Shown: positions 44,885 to 46,409 of the stretch, piece by piece
How the letters are laid out: every line of letters starts with the position of its first letter
Position numbering within the stretch: position 1 is the stretch's first letter
Assembly: GCF_024539675.1 (NCBI RefSeq)
Contig: NZ_JAHHIT010000081.1
Location: forward strand, 1 to 46,409
Reading direction: 5' to 3'
Origin: Streptomyces hilarionis
GTDB taxonomy: Bacteria; Actinomycetota; Actinomycetes; Streptomycetales; Streptomycetaceae
DNA: 46,409 bases
Notes under the pieces: model-generated
Databases searched by the model: none
What the model saw: the letters and a program-made list of their open reading frames with translations, nothing else
Told to the model about the DNA's origin: nothing
Translations under genes and position numbers: made by a program

Positions 44885-46381
44885 ATGGCGCAGTGGACCT
44901 CTGCGGTGGGGGCCGCGCAGCTCGCCCGGCTCCTCAAGTCCCAGCAGGACCGCCCGGCGGGCGCCGGTGCCCGCCGTCCGCCCGCCTACCGCGCGCTCGC
45001 CGACGGCGTCCGGCTGCTGGTGCTCGAGGGGCGCGTCCCCGTCGCGGCCCGTCTGCCCGCCGAACGGGAACTGGCTCTCTCCCTCTCCGTGAGCCGGACG
45101 ACCGTCGCCGCCGCCTACGAGGCGCTGCGCGCGGAGGGCTTCCTGGAGTCCCGGCGCGGCGCGGGCAGCTGGACGGCGGTGCCGGCGGGCAACCCCGTCC
45201 CGGCGCGCGGTCTGGAGCCGCTGCCTCCCGAGACCCTGGGTTCCATGATCGACCTGGGCTGCGCGGCCCTGCCCGCGCCCGAGCCCTGGCTCACCCGGGC
45301 CGTGCAGGGCGCCCTGGAGGAGCTGCCCCCGTACGCCCACACCCACGGCGACTACCCGGCCGGCCTGCCGGCGCTGCGCGCGATGATCGCCGAGCGCTAC
45401 AGCGCGCGCGGGATCCCGACGATGCCCGAGCAGATCATGGTCACGACCGGGGCGATGGGGGCCATCGACGCCATCTGTCACCTCTTCGGCGGACGTGGTG
45501 AGCGCATCGCCGTCGAGTCGCCGTCCTACGCCAACATCCTTCAGCTCATGCGCGAGGCGGGCGCCCGGCTGGTGCCGGTCGCGATGGCCGACGGGCTGGC
45601 CGGCTGGGACATGGACCGCTGGCGTCAGGTTCTGCGCGACGCCGCGCCGCGCATCGCCTACGTCGTCGCGGACTTCCACAACCCGACCGGCGCGCTCGCC
45701 GACGACGACCAGCGCCGCAGTCTGGTGGAGGCGGCCCGCTCGGCCGGCACGGTGCTGGTCGCCGACGAGACCATGAGCGAACTGTGGCTCGACGACGTGC
45801 GGATGCCCCGGCCGGTGTGCGGCTTCGACCCCGGCGGGTCGACCGTGATCACGGTCGGTTCGGCCAGCAAGGCCTTCTGGGCCGGGATGCGCATCGGCTG
45901 GGTGCGGGCCGCCCCGGACGTGGTCCGGAGCCTGGTGGCGGCCCGTGCCTACGCCGACCTGGGCACCCCGGTGCTGGAGCAGCTGGCGGTGAACTGGCTG
46001 TTCAGCACCGGGGGCTGGGAGCAGGCGGTGGAGCTGCGACGTCGCCAGGCCCGCGGCAACCGGGACGACCTGGTCGCCGCCGTGCGGCGGGAGCTGCCGG
46101 AGTGGGAGTTCGCCGTTCCCGAGGGCGGACTGACCCTGTGGGTGCGGGCCGGCGGACTGTCCGGCTCCCGGCTCGCCGAGGCCGGGGAACGGGTCGGACT
46201 GAGGGTGCCCTCCGGCCCCCGCTTCGGAGTCGACGGCGCCTTCGAGGGGTATGTGCGCCTGCCGTTCACGGTGGGCGGCGCCCTGGCGGACGAGGCGGCC
46301 ATGCGCCTGGCCGCCGCCGCCCGGATCGTGGAGAGCGGCGGCACCGCGGGCGGCGAAGGACCTCGCACGTTCGTGGCGTAG
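44885..46381 (+). CDS. yczR: MocR-type regulator YczR (GntR domain fused to PLP aminotransferase fold)
   Basis: Regulator of 498 aa: an N-terminal GntR winged helix (residues about 35-97, including LPAERELALSLSVSRTTVAA and YEALRAEGFLESR), a linker, and a fold-type-I aminotransferase domain. Pyridoxal phosphate residues are present: Asn266 (DFHNPTGAL), Asp294 (VADETMSEL) and Lys329 (VGSASKAFWAGMRIG). The ATG at 44885 is used; upstream in-frame residues overlap the promoter. It is divergent from yczE, matching the YczR subgroup of MocR regulators, which controls that membrane protein gene. Confidence 0.93.
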   Translation: MAQWTSAVGAAQLARLLKSQQDRPAGAGARRPPAYRALADGVRLLVLEGRVPVAARLPAERELALSLSVSRTTVAAAYEALRAEGFLESRRGAGSWTAVPAGNPVPARGLEPLPPETLGSMIDLGCAALPAPEPWLTRAVQGALEELPPYAHTHGDYPAGLPALRAMIAERYSARGIPTMPEQIMVTTGAMGAIDAICHLFGGRGERIAVESPSYANILQLMREAGARLVPVAMADGLAGWDMDRWRQVLRDAAPRIAYVVADFHNPTGALADDDQRRSLVEAARSAGTVLVADETMSELWLDDVRMPRPVCGFDPGGSTVITVGSASKAFWAGMRIGWVRAAPDVVRSLVAARAYADLGTPVLEQLAVNWLFSTGGWEQAVELRRRQARGNRDDLVAAVRRELPEWEFAVPEGGLTLWVRAGGLSGSRLAEAGERVGLRVPSGPRFGVDGAFEGYVRLPFTVGGALADEAAMRLAAAARIVESGGTAGGEGPRTFVA

Positions 46382-46409
46382 GGCGTGGGGCGGTGAGGCG
46401 GGGGGCGTG
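46382..46409. other. Right window edge
   Basis: This is 28 GC-rich bases after the yczR stop; nothing can be assigned. Confidence 0.5.

Overview
The window is high-GC actinobacterial chromosome, almost certainly Streptomyces. The evidence is the strong third-position GC bias, frequent GTG starts, long shadow reading frames opposite real genes, a 124-residue RbpA with its own sigma-R-type promoter, GuaB1, an FMN-riboswitch-controlled ribE-ribM-ribBA-ribH operon running into hisE-hisG, and a separate polyprenol-phosphate-mannose synthase. From memory the gene order resembles the conserved core region of other Streptomyces chromosomes. I see no prophage, insertion sequence with a transposase, CRISPR array, rRNA, tRNA or biosynthetic megacluster.

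Layout. 1-3.2 kb: rsmB and argG, converging on a long bidirectional terminator; ARG-box-like half-sites sit at the argG start. 3.2-9.4 kb: an MMPL exporter, rpe, a sugar-binding SorC/DeoR-type regulator, an orphan barstar and guaB1. 9.4-16.3 kb: a small inverted-repeat element, an APC basic-amino-acid-type permease with an Lrp/AsnC regulator, a START-like protein, an MFS gene with a damaged 5' end, and a nitrilase plus flavin monooxygenase pair very like DavA/DavB. 16.3-21.7 kb: DUF5995 protein, uracil/xanthine permease, thioesterase, and an MFS transporter divergent from a ROK regulator around a clean palindrome. 21.7-27.1 kb: FMN riboswitch, ribE, ribM, ribBA, ribH, hisE, hisG and a PH-domain membrane protein. 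27.1-29.7 kb: a tandem CNNM/CorC pair behind a structured leader. 29.7-34.6 kb: an EccA-like AAA ATPase, a P-loop kinase, a secreted C39-like peptidase and a 46-residue membrane protein. 34.6-41.1 kb: TetR, two small hypotheticals, a second Lrp/AsnC, an amidohydrolase, ppm1 and fxsA. 41.2-46.4 kb: rbpA, a UMF1-type MFS, GDPD, and the divergent yczE/yczR pair.

The most interesting system is at 9.67-16.34 kb. The permease and Lrp gene, and the separate DavA/DavB-like pair 2 kb downstream, are each preceded by a helically phased array of GCAACG/GCAAGG units. The intervals are 30-21-22 bp and 31-22 bp, at similar distances from the start codon. The inference is one Lrp-controlled regulon that imports a basic amino acid (lysine or arginine) and degrades it by oxidative decarboxylation to an amide and then an acid. 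Other points worth checking are an in-frame TGA at codon 6 of the intervening MFS gene, two tandem dre-like (DasR) sites upstream of the rib operon, a ribosome-site-sequestering leader before the CorC pair, and a strong promoter 420 bases upstream of ppm1 with no gene immediately behind it.
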